Shown piece after piece: positions 13,101 through 24,392 of a stretch of DNA of 64,000 nucleotides. Position 1 is the stretch's first letter. Every line of letters begins with the position of its first letter. Location of the stretch: contig CM062819.1 in the NCBI GenBank assembly GCA_031772625.1, positions 826,086,503-826,150,502 on the forward strand, read 5' to 3'. Origin of the DNA: Pinus tabuliformis. Taxonomy: Eukaryota; Streptophyta; Pinopsida; Pinales; Pinaceae. The notes under the pieces are model-generated. The model did no database searches. It had not been told where the DNA came from and worked only from the letters and a program-made list of their open reading frames with translations. The translations under genes were made by a program, and so were the position numbers.

Positions 13101-13223
13101 AGGACAACGACGAAATGCCTTATCGATGCAATCAGTTACATGATTCCTGAAATTATTGATGCCACATATACTGCCCAGTTACATTCACACATGAGTCATC
13201 CTCTAAAAGAATTTCTAAGTTGA
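10200..13223 (+). pseudogene. Unit C long frame: unknown globular domain plus coiled coil
   Basis: One reading frame runs from ATG at 10200 (MGKKSKKSTVP; an upstream in-frame start at 10053 also exists) to 13223 with about ten nonsense codons and no frameshift. The first stop is TAG at 11352; a cluster lies at 11766-11812 and others near 12378, 12456 and 12912. Residues 1-385 form a globular part with GRIFGSFKPEDLRKMYHLPP, FVDSLASPYCYAGAM, YVMDWANILSD and, near the first stop, YVRLFGNPTKPHVLPLYVSN. Then come an acidic stretch (HDADDFDDLFSS), a basic cluster IKRQRKKRKLD (likely nuclear signal, near 12110) and a coiled coil about 12240-12570. The general build recalls plant transposon-associated or gag-like proteins. 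I cannot name it. A diverged copy lies at 49.1-53.8 kb. Confidence 0.7.
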
Positions 13224-13816
13224 AAGGTGGGATCTGAATGTGATTTATATCGGAGGAGATTCAAATTCATATGGTACTACTATCTATGTTTTTGCTTCAT
13301 GCTTTTATGTGAATTAGCATTTATTCATTTTGCTATTGTTAATGTATGTATATGCTTTCACAACAATTCTTTAACTTATCACTATTGAATGTTTAAGAGT
13401 TGTTATTTTATACATATGTATGTCAATGATATATAAAGAATAGTGTAATAATGTTTTAATTATTACTTTGTTCAACTACTTGAACAAATTAATTATCATA
13501 TGAATGAATATTTTTGTTTATAAGTAGAGTTATCTATATGCCTACTTGTCAATAAGAATCATTAAAAATTGCACTAAGAGAAATACTTCCCGGGATAGAT
13601 TAGTTATTTATGTTATTGCATTTTAGAATAAATTATCCATCATTACCATTAGATATTAGAAAATCAATCACTTATCCATCCCATTTATAAATCTGGAAAA
13701 CTAGTCCCATTATATCCAGTCGGAGCCACCACACCAAACAGAAAAGGAGCTGCTTTTAAGGTCCGGACCGGGTGGTTTTCCTCGATGTTGATGCAACAAT
13801 TTTCAAGGCATCAACA
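13224..13816 (+). repeat. Unit C terminal non-coding region, LTR-like
   Basis: AT-rich trailer. The last 110 bases (13700-13816) match, on the opposite strand, the first 110 bases of the element B LTRs at 20985 and 39787, including the palindromic GGTCCGGACC. Confidence 0.7.
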
Positions 13817-13821
13817 CATAG

Positions 13822-15143
13822 TAACAACATAAATACCATAAATATATCATCCATAAAATCCACATATAAACTATTACCTTTACACATGAAAACCAAGGGA
13901 ATGAATTTCTCATTAATGAAAGAAAAAACCAATAGGAGATGGGAATACCACGTTCCACCTGACCATAGATTAGCTAAGCCAAGCCTCCCTTAAGCCAATC
14001 ACCCCCATTCCATATTCAATGGATGAATGTGGGACTCATAACCAACTAAAAAGAACCAAACAAGCATGGATGCTACCGGTGTTCTCCACCTACACTGTGA
14101 GGAATTTGAATGCCTCCTAGTCTCTCAGGCTTTACCTTAATCCACAATCTGATCTAGAGACCACTAGGCCCTACATCGAGACCCACTCTTTAGGATTTAT
14201 CGTACATCCCATCTGGGGACTACTAGGCCCAACAGAGAGAAATCCACCTCTTGGCTTTACAATATATCCCACCATTCACTCAAAATGATTCATAGGTCCA
14301 CTAAGGCACACAATCCTAGCTTTACCGCAACCCATAGTCTGGCTTTAGGGTTACTAGGCTAGTGGGTTTACCATGATCCATAGTCCATTTTAGGGACCAC
14401 TAGGCCATATGTTTGTCATTTCGGAGATCCACCCCACTTAGATTCGAATCCGTCCAACAATCTAGCTCAACTGAAGTATGAGAATCCATCTCATCAAGAC
14501 TATCAGGAAATGGCAAGGCTTGGTTGAAGAAAATTGTCACACCTGGAAAAACCCATGCCATGACAAAAAAAACTACATGCAATACCATGCGTGCCAAATC
14601 TAGAGAGGAAAATACACATGCAAATCAATACCTGCAATGAATCCTATTGTAGCTGCTTGATCTTATCTTTCCCTGCTTTATCTTTGCTTCCTCTTGGCTT
14701 CTTTTCCTTTTCTTGCTCCAATTCCAAAGTTCTCCAAGAAAAATCTAAGTGTCCAAGAGTGAGTGAGAGAGAGAGAGAATAATGAGAGAGCTCCAAAACT
14801 GAACTCACAAAAGGTTACCAACTGATCCTCATAAGCCTTTTTATTAATGAGGCCTCTATTTTCCATTATTTTCCTTCAATTTCCTCCTCACATGCAACCT
14901 ATGACCTTTCACCTCCTTTTTCTCCTAATTTCCATTATTTTCATAAATAAATGTGCCAAAAATGCCATTTTTCCTTTCCAAGGCCTTAGCCATTGCCTTT
15001 GTGAATTTCCTTAGCCATAAAAAACCAAATGAACACCCCCTAAGATGTTTTTCCCAACATTCAACTTGGAATAAGTGTCCCATCAATCGTGGTTATTATT
15101 TTTTAAACTTTTATTACATGAAATTTTCACTAGCACTATTACA
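13822..15143 (-). repeat. Element A 5' LTR, second part
   Basis: Resumes the match to the left LTR (left copy about 1350-2687) after unit C and ends CTATTACA. Together with 8533-9248 it gives about 2038 bases, against 2047 for the left copy. Confidence 0.92.
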
Positions 15144-15423
15144 TATTCACTCTGTCTAAAGAGGTCTTTGACTGATTTTTGGTGCTACAATATATTTTCT
15201 ATTAACTATTTTAGGGGAAGACCTAATCACATGTAGTTTATATTAATAATATGTATTTCATTTTCTACTTTTGAGTGTATTGAAAGAGGGATAACTACCA
15301 TGTAATATATTGTGGGGTTTTCAGGGTCTTGCATTCTATTTTTCTTTTTCTTATAATAATCCATGTAGTGATATCTGAACTTCCATTGTTTTACCTTATC
15401 TTTTGTTTAATTTTGTAACAATT
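15144..15423 (+). other. GH35 intron, right of element A
   Basis: Intron sequence, AT-rich, nothing recognised. Joined to 492-640 it gives a normal-sized intron of about 430 bases, as expected before the insertion. Confidence 0.65.
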
Positions 15424-15509
15424 AAACACTTGCAATGGTTTCTATTGTGACAACTTTGTACCTAACAAGCCTTACAAGCCAATAATGTGGACAGAAGCCT
15501 AGAGTGGCT
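15424..15509 (+). pseudogene. GH35 exon remnant with the nucleophile segment
   Basis: After one extra base near 15425 (INTC is shifted) it reads NGFYCDNFVPNKPYKPIMWTEA, with a stop TAG at 15500-15502 where the family has Trp, then SG. The Glu of MWTEA corresponds to the GH35 nucleophile. The acceptor and donor are degraded, so both edges are approximate. Confidence 0.88.
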
Positions 15510-15746
15510 CATACTGAGATTATTTTGAACTTTCTTTCATCTGATGGAATAACAATTTCCATTACTTCACATTCAAATAAATTTTGAAATGCATGCTAAA
15601 ATAAATTTCTAAGCTAAGATTCTAAGCTCTGTAGTAAATTTCTTTTGCAACAAATTGAAAAATGTAGATATGCAGCAAAGTTTATAGTCAGTGGTAAATG
15701 TAATTTGCATGTATAGTTATCTGAAACATTGTCTCTGGATTTTTAG

Positions 15747-15852
15747 GTATATTGAATTTGGAGGTGTATCTCCTCATAGACCGGTGGAAGACGTAGCCTG
15801 TGCAGTTGCTCGCTTTTTAGTGAAGGGTGGATATTTTATAAACTAATACATG
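15747..15852 (+). pseudogene. GH35 exon remnant (EFGG...RPVEDVA)
   Basis: Starts after TTTTAG and reads [17 protein letters not shown], then [10 protein letters not shown], a stop TAA at 15844-15846 in place of Tyr, then YM, ending at GTAGGA. Confidence 0.92.
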
Positions 15853-15953
15853 GTAGGATTTTCACATTAACAGTTGGATCACCCTAGCATGTGACATTCA
15901 TATACGAAAATTTTTCCTAAATTATATATTATTTTGATTTGTTTCTATTGCAG

Positions 15954-16041
15954 TACCATGGAGGAACAAATTTTGGTCGTACAGTAGGAAGGCCTTTCAT
16001 TGCAACCTCTTATGACTATGATGAACTCATAGATGAATATG
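15954..16041 (+). pseudogene. GH35 exon (YHGGTNFGR), open
   Basis: Starts after TTGCAG and reads [20 protein letters not shown], then [10 protein letters not shown], ending in phase 1 before GTACAT. This is the most conserved stretch of plant GH35 enzymes and carries no stop. Confidence 0.94.
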
Positions 16042-16499
16042 GTACATTATATCTTGGATGTGATATATTTTCTCTAATTTTCACTTGAATTTGTCTCACA
16101 GTATTTCAAAATTGAGAGAAGCTTTTTCACAAGTTGAATTCCATCCTCATACAATCTATCAAGTTATCTATTTATTTGGCAAGGGAATTGGCCTAATATT
16201 GGCTTGCAACCATGTGCATCAAACTGAGCAACACTGAGAGATCCCACCCCCCACTATAGTTTTGTGCATTGTTGTAAATCCATTTGAACTACAACCATTC
16301 TTCTACGGAGCCTTAGATTGGGTTACATGTTGTGACCTGGTTCTCCTAACCAGAAAACAAAGAGCAAATAAGGGATTTGTTTTTATGGTGCTTCCTATTT
16401 GTCTCTTGGCTACTTCACATGAAAAAAAATTATTGTCTCGGCTCTAGGACCCATGGAAAGCTAAGTAAAGATAAGAGTCGCCACCTTTGACCCATCTAC
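16042..16499 (+). other. GH35 intron sequence
   Basis: No exon of the GH35 gene and no repeat was recognised. The next expected exon (LLRQPKWGHLKDLH-like) was looked for here and up to 19994. Only a weak candidate near 19705-19765 was seen. Confidence 0.5.
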
Positions 16500-18198
16500 T
16501 GGGGTATAAGAGTTTTCATATGAAGAAACATCTAAATGAGTTATAGAGTCCACATCAACCTGAGCAGAAGTTTAAGTCACCAACTTGCCAACAACATCAC
16601 TAGGAAAATAAGAGTCTTTATGTGAGGAACATTCTCCACTTTATCTAAATGAATGATTTGTACCATCTTGAGATGAAATAAAACCAGTCATAGGAGACAA
16701 ATTTGAAGATCTATTCGAAAAACCTAGAGTAACTATAGTATTTGGTTTTACAACTTTCTTTGCTCATGTAGTGATTTTTTTACCATTACTACAGGTAGTG
16801 ACAATTTTGGCAGAATCTAGTGGACAAATAGAAAGTTCATTAGTAAAAGTAGAACCTTCTAAAATTGCACCCTGTACATTTTCCAGACATCCATCTTTTT
16901 ATTTTGACATCTATCAATGTGTTCCTTTAAGTGTTAGCATGCAAATGACCGTAATTCTTTTGAAGAATCTGCAAGTCCCTTCACCATGCCATCCTCAATA
17001 GGAAATCACTCAGCATCTCTAGTTGATTCACATGACATTACATTATTATATGTTGTTAATGTCAAATTAAATTGGGAATCAACAAAGTCTTTATCCTTGT
17101 TGAGTATTCTTGGTTCTATCATTGATGACTGAGCAGTAATGCATGGCATTCCAGGATGAGAATCATTCCTAATCACTATCATGGATGAAGAACCTACCTG
17201 TTTATGAGGTTCATCCCCTGCATCATTTTCTTTCTCCATCATATCAACTTCATAAATATTGTCAACCTTTCCGGCCTGACCACATGAATCCATGTAGTTT
17301 AGAACAATTCCATGTTGCTTTTCATATGTCGTTGTAGGTGGGCAAGCATGAATATATGAATTCAAAGAAGCTTCACCATTGTCACAATAAAATGGTGATA
17401 TATTCATAGTAGGTGGAATACGCTGTGAATAATTATCCGCAATTCCATTTATAGCATAATCATTAAGAAAACCATGAAAATTGTCACTGGAATTTCTAGT
17501 TGGGAGTGGTGTTACTTAATAGCCACAAACCATATTTTCTAGGCCAACTACATCTAAATCACAGTTATGAATGGTAGAAATCCTACTTGCATTACTTTCA
17601 GTAAAATAATTTGTCCTCAGGGTATCTAAATATGAATGCTTTGAGGACAAGCAACCACAGTCTCCATTGTATAACCTATTGTGAGGGAAGAAAACCAAGC
17701 CTGCCAATGGATTGAATGAGATGGCTCTTTCATTTATATTGTTCATAAGAAATATATGCTTCATTGCAATAAGGTAAGGGCAATAAGAAATCCTATTCAA
17801 GCATGTGTTTAATGGATTGGTTGATAAAGGGGGGCATGAACTATATTCAGGCTCCTTTCTCCATCTTTCATCGGTTGCTCTTCTAAACAACTTGAATTAC
17901 TAGTTAGAAATCTTGATACTTCAGATGTCACATCTACAAGAACCATATCCATTAAACAACTACTCAAAGATCCTATAGCTAAATCTGACCCCTGCAGATT
18001 TCTTAGCTCATCATTGCTTCTAAGGTTTCCCAAAACTTCAAACTTTTCAATGGTAGCTTCTTGTCCATTACCAAGGTTGCTCCTGAGCGGTTTCACCACT
18101 TCAAAGGGTCTTGATAGGTATCTATCTATCCTATAAGATGTAAAATGAGATTGATTATGAGCAAGAAATATATTGTGATTAAATTTATATTTTTCCAC
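16500..18198 (-). pseudogene. Unidentified broken gene on the minus strand inside a GH35 intron
   Basis: Protein-like, non-repetitive frames run along the minus strand: 17809-18198, then after a frameshift near 17850 a second frame from 17890 down to about 16830, broken by single stops at 17516, about 17004 and a few beyond. Composition is ordinary (Ser, Asn, Asp, Cys, Met mixed) and not simple repeat. Near 16910-16960 it reads KELRSFAC, stop, HLKEHIDRCQNKKMD. The H-x3-C spacing in HIDRC recalls the end of UBZ-type zinc fingers, but no CxxC partner is visible. I cannot name the family. It may be a captured gene piece within an insertion or an antisense neighbour. Confidence 0.45.
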
Positions 18199-19994
18199 TT
18201 TTTTAGCTATCGAGGTAGGGCTATCAACAACAGTTGAGGGGGGTCAAACATTTACTCTGTCACAAGGGGGGAGAAATAAATAAAAACAAATAATTAGAAC
18301 CTTAAAATCACACAACTTTCATAAATTTCTACAAGGTAATAAAGAAAACAAAGTAGGATCATCTGTGCCAATAATGTGTTATGCAACAAAATCAAATCTA
18401 AAAAATAATCATCAAGAATTCAACAATAAGTTAAAAAATCAGATTCCAGAACCACCAAATCATATGGCAATTTTTTGTCGAATGCAAGGAAAATATTAGA
18501 CCAATATAGAAGTAAAATGTTTTTTTTTTCATGAAAAGAAAATATTTGTAACATTACCATGCAAGAATTCAATTTCAGAAGGAAGAGACACATCCCTTAT
18601 TGCATATATTATGAAACAACATGCATAGACTCACTTACTGTATAGAATCATATAAGCTCTTTGAGACAATAAGTCCTCTAGATCAACTCTCTTAACCCAT
18701 AAATAAAACAGTTCCATAATTACTAACTCAAGTCTCAAACTACAACAAGGAACGATAAACTTTCTGTATTAACATACACAATGGATCAAAACTATAAACT
18801 TTATTGGATTTCTGGCTGATCACAAAAGTTGTACTTTGAAGTCATCTATTCTATACCATGATCCATGCAAGTCTTTTACATAACATACATAATTCTCAAA
18901 AAAGGAGGAATTTAACATATCGATGTGCACAACAACAACATAAATCTTGTATATATGAAAACCATTTCCCTTTTCACTCACGTAAGGTGAAAAATCCAGT
19001 GTTTTAGGGAATGTTACCCTCTTCTTCAACTTGCCAAACCTCCGAATCTACATCTTCATAACATATTCTTGTAAGAAATAAAGAGTAAAGTCCATAAAAA
19101 AGTCATGAACGCTATGAATTAGGATAACATTAGTACAATGTGCAAACACAGATTAAGTTATGGTGGCAAATAGAACCTGGAATCGTTTTAGTGCAATTGT
19201 AAGAATTTAGGAGCATGATGGACATTGAGTTGTTTCAATTCCTTCACATAAGCATCACATCTGCAATCATAGTAAGGTAATAATAATGACCATTTTTCAA
19301 TGAATAAAAGGATTTTCATACCTTTCTCAGTGTCATAATCACAGTTGTAGGGGAAAATGTCATACTATATCAATTTATAAAGGATTGTTCATAGAAGAAA
19401 AACATCAACGATAGAATAAGGTGAAGCTTTACGAAATGGCCTAATTTGTAAAAATAAACCTTGTTAACTAATCCTAAGCCATGTATCTTGTGTGTCTAGT
19501 GACAAAAGGAATTGCACAGATTTCACTACATCTTAAACCTCTTGCAGTTAGATACTAAGAATCCATGAAAGCATGCAACATTCAAGTGCTCCACTTTAAG
19601 TCCTGCAATTGGGAAATGATTGTGAATGACTAATGGAAATAAACTATGTTATTGAGTGGTTAAACTTAACATTCTAAATAAAGTCCCACAAATTATGTAT
19701 GTGCCTAGGAAGAAACGGGGCAATGGTTTGATTAAGTCCTTGATTAATAAGTTTGAAGGGTACCTCAAATAAAAGAAGGAATTTCACCAGGTTTGGCTAC
19801 AGTTCAAGCATTCGAAGGTAATAAATGTAAAATTCCCATAGGATTTTGAATATTTATAGATATAAAAGTGATACCATTTAAAACAAAACCAATGGCGCAC
19901 ACTCATTATTGCAGTTCTACAATTAACATTTTCTTCTACACACTCTGGTAGACATAAAATAGAAAAGTTTCTCCTTTTAAAGGATGTTATGCAG
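18199..19994 (+). other. GH35 intron, no recognised feature
   Basis: AT-rich sequence on both strands with only short chance frames. A weak candidate for the missing GH35 exon (GNGLIKSLINK-like, compare WGHLKDLHKAIK) lies near 19705-19765; I do not call it. Confidence 0.4.
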
Positions 19995-20197
19995 GACAAA
20001 ATTGACTTACCTGTTTCCTATTCAAGCTTATGTATATTATGTAGGAGTTGGAAATTATGCAGTTGCATTTCTTATAAATTATGATTCAAATAATGTTGGA
20101 AGAGTCATCTTTAATGGTCAATGTTATAAAATAGCTCCGTGGTCTATTAGCATTATCCCTGATTGTAGAAATGTGGTTTTCAATATTGCAAATATGA
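19995..20197 (+). pseudogene. GH35 exon ([10 protein letters not shown]), open
   Basis: Follows ATGCAG and reads [32 protein letters not shown] and [20 protein letters not shown]. It matches the GNCAAFLANYD...PPWSISILPDC block of plant GH35. No stop inside the exon, but the donor is not a clean GT. Confidence 0.92.
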
Positions 20198-20804
20198 TAA
20201 CCTTGATTTATTAGAGTTGTGATTCTAGCCCTTTTTTCCATATCTCAAAGTATTGAGACTCATGCAACTTGTTAAAGTTGGCCCACAAACTTATCTAGAT
20301 GTTGATCACTTTTGTTGCAAGTTTCCTATTCTAATTTGAGCATAAACTTGAAAAATGTAAGTATATAATCTAGACTCAATTTGGAATAACTTCTTATATG
20401 CACCAAACAATTAATCAAGTTAGCCACTATTCCAAGTGATAATATAAAAAAGAACACGTATTCGATATCTCAGTGAGCAGTTGATAATAAAATAGAAAAT
20501 ATGTATTTTGTTTCTGTTATGGTTTTTTTGATACCTAGCTTGCATGTATGTATATTGTAGCATGTCACATGCTCAATATTATATTAACTATTAATAGATT
20601 TGGTATCGTGGGTGATAAATTTTGTGGAAATTATTCTGTTTTCTAATTCAAAATTTTCTGTTGGTGTCTAACATTAAGCTTTCTATTTCAACGCACTACT
20701 TTTCTACCTTCGATAACGAGGTGTGTTGGGCCTCTCTTTTACCAAATCTACATGCATTTGTTACTATAGAATCTACATAAAATATGATTATCTCGTTGTA
20801 ATAG

Positions 20805-20974
20805 GTTGGCGTACAAATGTCACAAATGAGAATGCAACCCACTAGAGGGTTTTCTTGTGATTCTATTGATGAAAATATTGCCTCTTTTGAAGATAATTCC
20901 ATCATTGCAGTGGGTTTGATAGAGAAGATTAACATCACAAGAGATAATACTGATTACTTGTGGTACATAACAAG
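20805..20974 (+). pseudogene. GH35 exon (INITRDNTDYLWY), open
   Basis: Starts after AATAG and reads VGVQMSQMRMQPTRGFS, then VGLIEKINITRDNTDYLWYI, ending in phase 2 (ACA AG) before GTGACA. No stop. Only ten bases of intron separate it from element B. Confidence 0.93.
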
Positions 20975-20984
20975 GTGACACACA

Positions 20985-22828
20985 TGTTGAAGCCTCAAAA
21001 TTCGCTGCAACAACATGGGGGATGACCAACTGGTCCGGACCTTAAAGCAGTTCCTTTTCCTTTTAAAATGGTGAATCCGACTGGTTTAACTAGGTCTAGT
21101 TCCCTTCTCTCAATCTCTAAAATGGCTTAAAACATGACTTTTATCCACTAATGGAGAAGAGACATCAGATCATCTCTCTTGCCGATCAGGAAAGAAAGTT
21201 ATCCTTGAGCTGATTTGGGGCTCAGCCAAGCCACAACTAAAGCTTTCATCTTTATGAAGATGACTTTCAGAAATGTAGAATTAATCTAAATGCAAAATTA
21301 TTCTAAAATGCAAAGGAACTAAATCCTAATCCTATCTCAATTAGGAAGATATAGATTTAACCCAACCAAGAGCAAGATATTTAAATAATTGGGATTTAAA
21401 TATGTCTGGCTTATAATGAATATCAAGCTAACGAAGTAGTTGAATTAACTGACATTATGAATACCAAAACACATTTTATTCAGAGACCTTATAACTAAAA
21501 TAATCAACCAACAACATTTAGGAAGTAGTTCACAAAATGATATCGATTGTTAAATAAGAAATTCAAATAATTGAACAATAATATGAGGACATAGTTTACA
21601 ACATATCATTATTTGTTAAATCAATATTAAAAGATAGATTTCTGAGTAAATAGATACTTAGAAATTAGAATTCAACCCATAAGAGCATAGATAAATAATA
21701 ACATATAATTGAGAGACATTACTCATATCGACAATAGTGCACAAATATGAATAAAATGACACATTCTTGCCATCATAACATGAAACTAGTATTTAAAACA
21801 ATGGTAATAGAAATACCAATTTATTGAATTAGTTTCCCTGCTCTAGTCTCCAACAACCTTCTACAATAATTGAATTTTTGTTGTTAAAACATGAACTGTA
21901 GTAGTGCTAGCTTTGTTCTCCATACATAATTCAGAATGAAAAAGAAAAACCTTCAATAACCTCGGATCTAATATTTTCTCTTCTCTAACCTACAACTCTA
22001 AATCCCTATTACATAAGCGCTTTTAGAATTCCAGAATTCCCAAGAAGAGAAGCCCTTATTACATTCTACAATGTTTTATTTATCATAGTTTCAAAAGAAT
22101 TCTTAACCAGAAAGTTTGTTGAAGAAGGAATCTGTTCAATCAATTTTTTTTGGCTCAAAAACCAATTTTCAATTGTTGGCTAATTCTCATTGATTGAAAT
22201 CTTTTTCTTCTGATCTCTTCCATTGGTTTCATGCAAAAAGAAATCAAAACAAAATTAAGATGCAAAAATAAAATCACAATCTCAATCCCAAATCTTGAAT
22301 TAAAACAAATCTAATCAAATTCAATTAAATAAATAATTGAAAATGAAATCTGAGATTTCTATTTATGCCTGGGATGATTTAGTTGGCTAAGGATATCATT
22401 GACGAATGGATTTTCATTCAGAAGAGGCTTGGGAAAATGAAAACGCAGAAAATAAAACTCAGAAAAAATAGTTTTATTTAAAAATTCGGAGCTTGATCTT
22501 TTGTTGGATTTTAGACCCAATAAATGATTAAATTTGTCAATGGAACATCCTCAGAAATGTGCTCCATGATTCTATCTTTCCAATTAGGCGTCGTGGACCT
22601 CATTTGTCCAAGTAACACTCAATCTATGAGTCTCCAAAGTTGATGAGTCAAATCTAGTAAAATTCTAGAAATTTTGTTGCCTAGGACAAGAAAATCATAA
22701 TTTTTAATTAATTTCTAATCCTAAATTAAACTATAATTATTAATTAAGTAATTATAATTAAATATATTTAAATCATTAAACTTAATTAATTATTAATAAC
22801 ATTTAATTTAATGTTTAATTAAAATTAA

Positions 22829-22854
<26 letters not shown>
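20985..22854 (-). repeat. Element B 3' LTR, first part
   Basis: Matches 39787-41650 of the right LTR. Breaks off inside an (AT)n run where the Sirevirus-like element entered. Confidence 0.92.
22832..22854. repeat. AT microsatellite at the insertion point
   Basis: Pure AT dinucleotide run, continued at 29704-29768 on the far side of the insertion; the matching position in the right LTR (about 41646-41690) is an uninterrupted AT run. Confidence 0.9.
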
Positions 22855-22859
<5 letters not shown>

Positions 22860-23698
22860 GAAATAATACTGAGAGGGGGGGGGGGTGAATTAGTATTATC
22901 ACATTAATAAAACTTTTTCATTTCCATAATCAGATTCATATATGTTACTTCCACAACTTCTTATGATTAAGTTAATTGATCTTCAATGAGTGCATTAGAA
23001 CATTATCAACCATATTATCAGATAACAGATGCCGTAATAGAGAATAGATCATCACACATAAGGCACACACATGAACACCATGATATAAGGTGGAAACCCA
23101 ATGCGGGAGAAAAACCACCTGCTGCAAGTCATCTCAATCTTCTTCTTAATAAGAAAATCCTTTTACAATATTTGTACTGGTGCAGTCTTATACCAGTACG
23201 GGAGCTACAACCCCCTTTTCTCTTGTACTAGCCGATCCATTTACTAGTACGCAGGCTGCTACCTGCTACAATGCTCCAAAGACCTCCCTTAGCTTTTGTA
23301 CTAGCTTAGATACTAGTACATAGGCGCTGGCCTACAATCTTCTCTCCTCCAGGTACCACGTTTCATCAATTTTCAGACTGGATACACTGAAGCACAACAC
23401 ATAATCTGAAAGGCCACTTTTCATCCAATTTTCATACTGGACCCAACAACAACATTGAAGCTCATAATCAAACAACCTTCTGAATCACCCAATCACCAGA
23501 TCCATACATATACAATGATATTATGAGAGTTATCAACCAGATCTAGTACATAAAGATAAGTCATTAATCATGCTGTTATCTGAACTAAATACCAGTAACC
23601 AAACATCAGTTATGCACCCAAAACGTTGCAGAATAGTCAAAGGCAGTTAAAACAAATTTTAAGCAGGGATCGCAACTTCACTGGTATAGATCTGCGGA

Positions 23699-24247
23699 TA
23701 TCTGTACTACCTCCGCACCTGCGCCTTCTGTGGCGCCGCGACCACCGCACATGCGCCTTCTGTGGCGCCTCCGCACTGCGCCTTCTATGGCGCCTTTGTG
23801 ACGTCTCCGCACTATGCCTTCTGTGGTGCCTCCGCACTGCGCCTTCTGTGGTGCCTCCGCACTACGCCTTATGTGGTGCCTCTGTGGCGTCTCCGCACTG
23901 CGCCTTCTGTGGCGCCTCTGCACTGCGCCTTCTGTGGCGCCTCCGCACTGCGCCTTCTGTGGCGCCTCTGCACTGCGCCTTCTGTGGCGTCTCCGCACTG
24001 CGCCTTCTGTGGCGCCTCTGCACTGCGCCTTCTATGGCGCCTCCGCACTGCGCCTTCTGTGGCGCCTCCGCACTGCGCCTTCTGTGGCGCCTCTGTGGCG
24101 TCTCCGCACTGCGCCTTCTGTGGCGCCTCCGCACTGCGCCTTCTGTGGTGCCTCTGTGGCGTCTCCGCACTGCGCCTTCTATGGCGTCTCCGCACTGCGC
24201 CTTCTATGGCGCCTCCACACTGCGCCTTCTGTGGTGCCTCCGCACTT
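23699..24247. repeat. 25-bp GC-rich minisatellite in the left LTR
   Basis: About 20 copies of a 25-bp unit built on CTCCGCACTGCGCCTTCTG plus TGGCGC, with C/T variants at fixed sites and some copies carrying an extra CTCTGTGGCGT block. The unit has no stop codon in most frames and its length is not a multiple of three, so each long frame shows a 25-residue period. These frames are not genes. Confidence 0.95.
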
Positions 24248-24392
24248 CCACAGCTGCAGCACTCGAGAGATCACCCTTCACAGATTCGCTTTCAACTTCA
24301 CTTTCATAAATCAAACTTTCAAAACAATAACCCAATATTTCAGATCTTAAGATATTCAATTGCAAGGATCAATTAGCCAAGTGATCTCCTTT

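Larger units (their letters stand above)
9249..13816 (+). mobile_element. Unit C: LTR-like insertion with a long frame of unknown function
   Basis: Begins TGTTGTGC and ends GGCATCAACA, with TG/CA edges and a perfect 5-bp duplication CATAG (9244-9248 and 13817-13821), so it integrated like an LTR retroelement. No direct terminal repeat was found inside, so it looks like one long LTR (solo LTR) or an element with LTRs I cannot see. Its right end, reverse-complemented (TGTTGATGCC, then CCCGGTCCGGACCTTAAA and GGCTCCGACTGG), is clearly related to the LTR start of element B. It carries one gene-length frame at 10200-13223. No RT, protease or integrase is visible. Confidence 0.8.
641..15143 (-). mobile_element. 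Element A: old Ty3/gypsy LTR retrotransposon, minus orientation
   Basis: Bounded by LTRs that begin TGTAACA-like and end TGTTACA-like on the + strand. Read on the minus strand the order is 5' LTR, PBS, gag, protease, RT, RNase H region, integrase, chromodomain-like tail, PPT, 3' LTR, which is the Ty3/gypsy order. All coding parts carry stops and frameshifts. The two LTRs differ at roughly one base in seven over the first 115 bases by eye, so it is an old insertion. Its right (5') LTR is split by unit C (9249-13816). It sits in a GH35 intron; flanks TATTA and TATTC. Confidence 0.92.

Noticed and set aside
19705-19765. Possible missing GH35 exon (WGHLKDLHKAIK-like)
   Set aside because: Position fits, but the similarity is only a few residues with no clear splice sites.
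22986-23231. 81-codon frame repeated at 28022-28267
   Set aside because: Identical because both lie in the same part of the two LTRs; no domain, no selection signal visible.
23626-24376. Several frames of 100-227 codons on both strands, Cys/Ala/Leu-Arg-rich
   Set aside because: They are the 25-bp minisatellite read in different frames; the 25-residue period and openness on both strands show this is not a gene.
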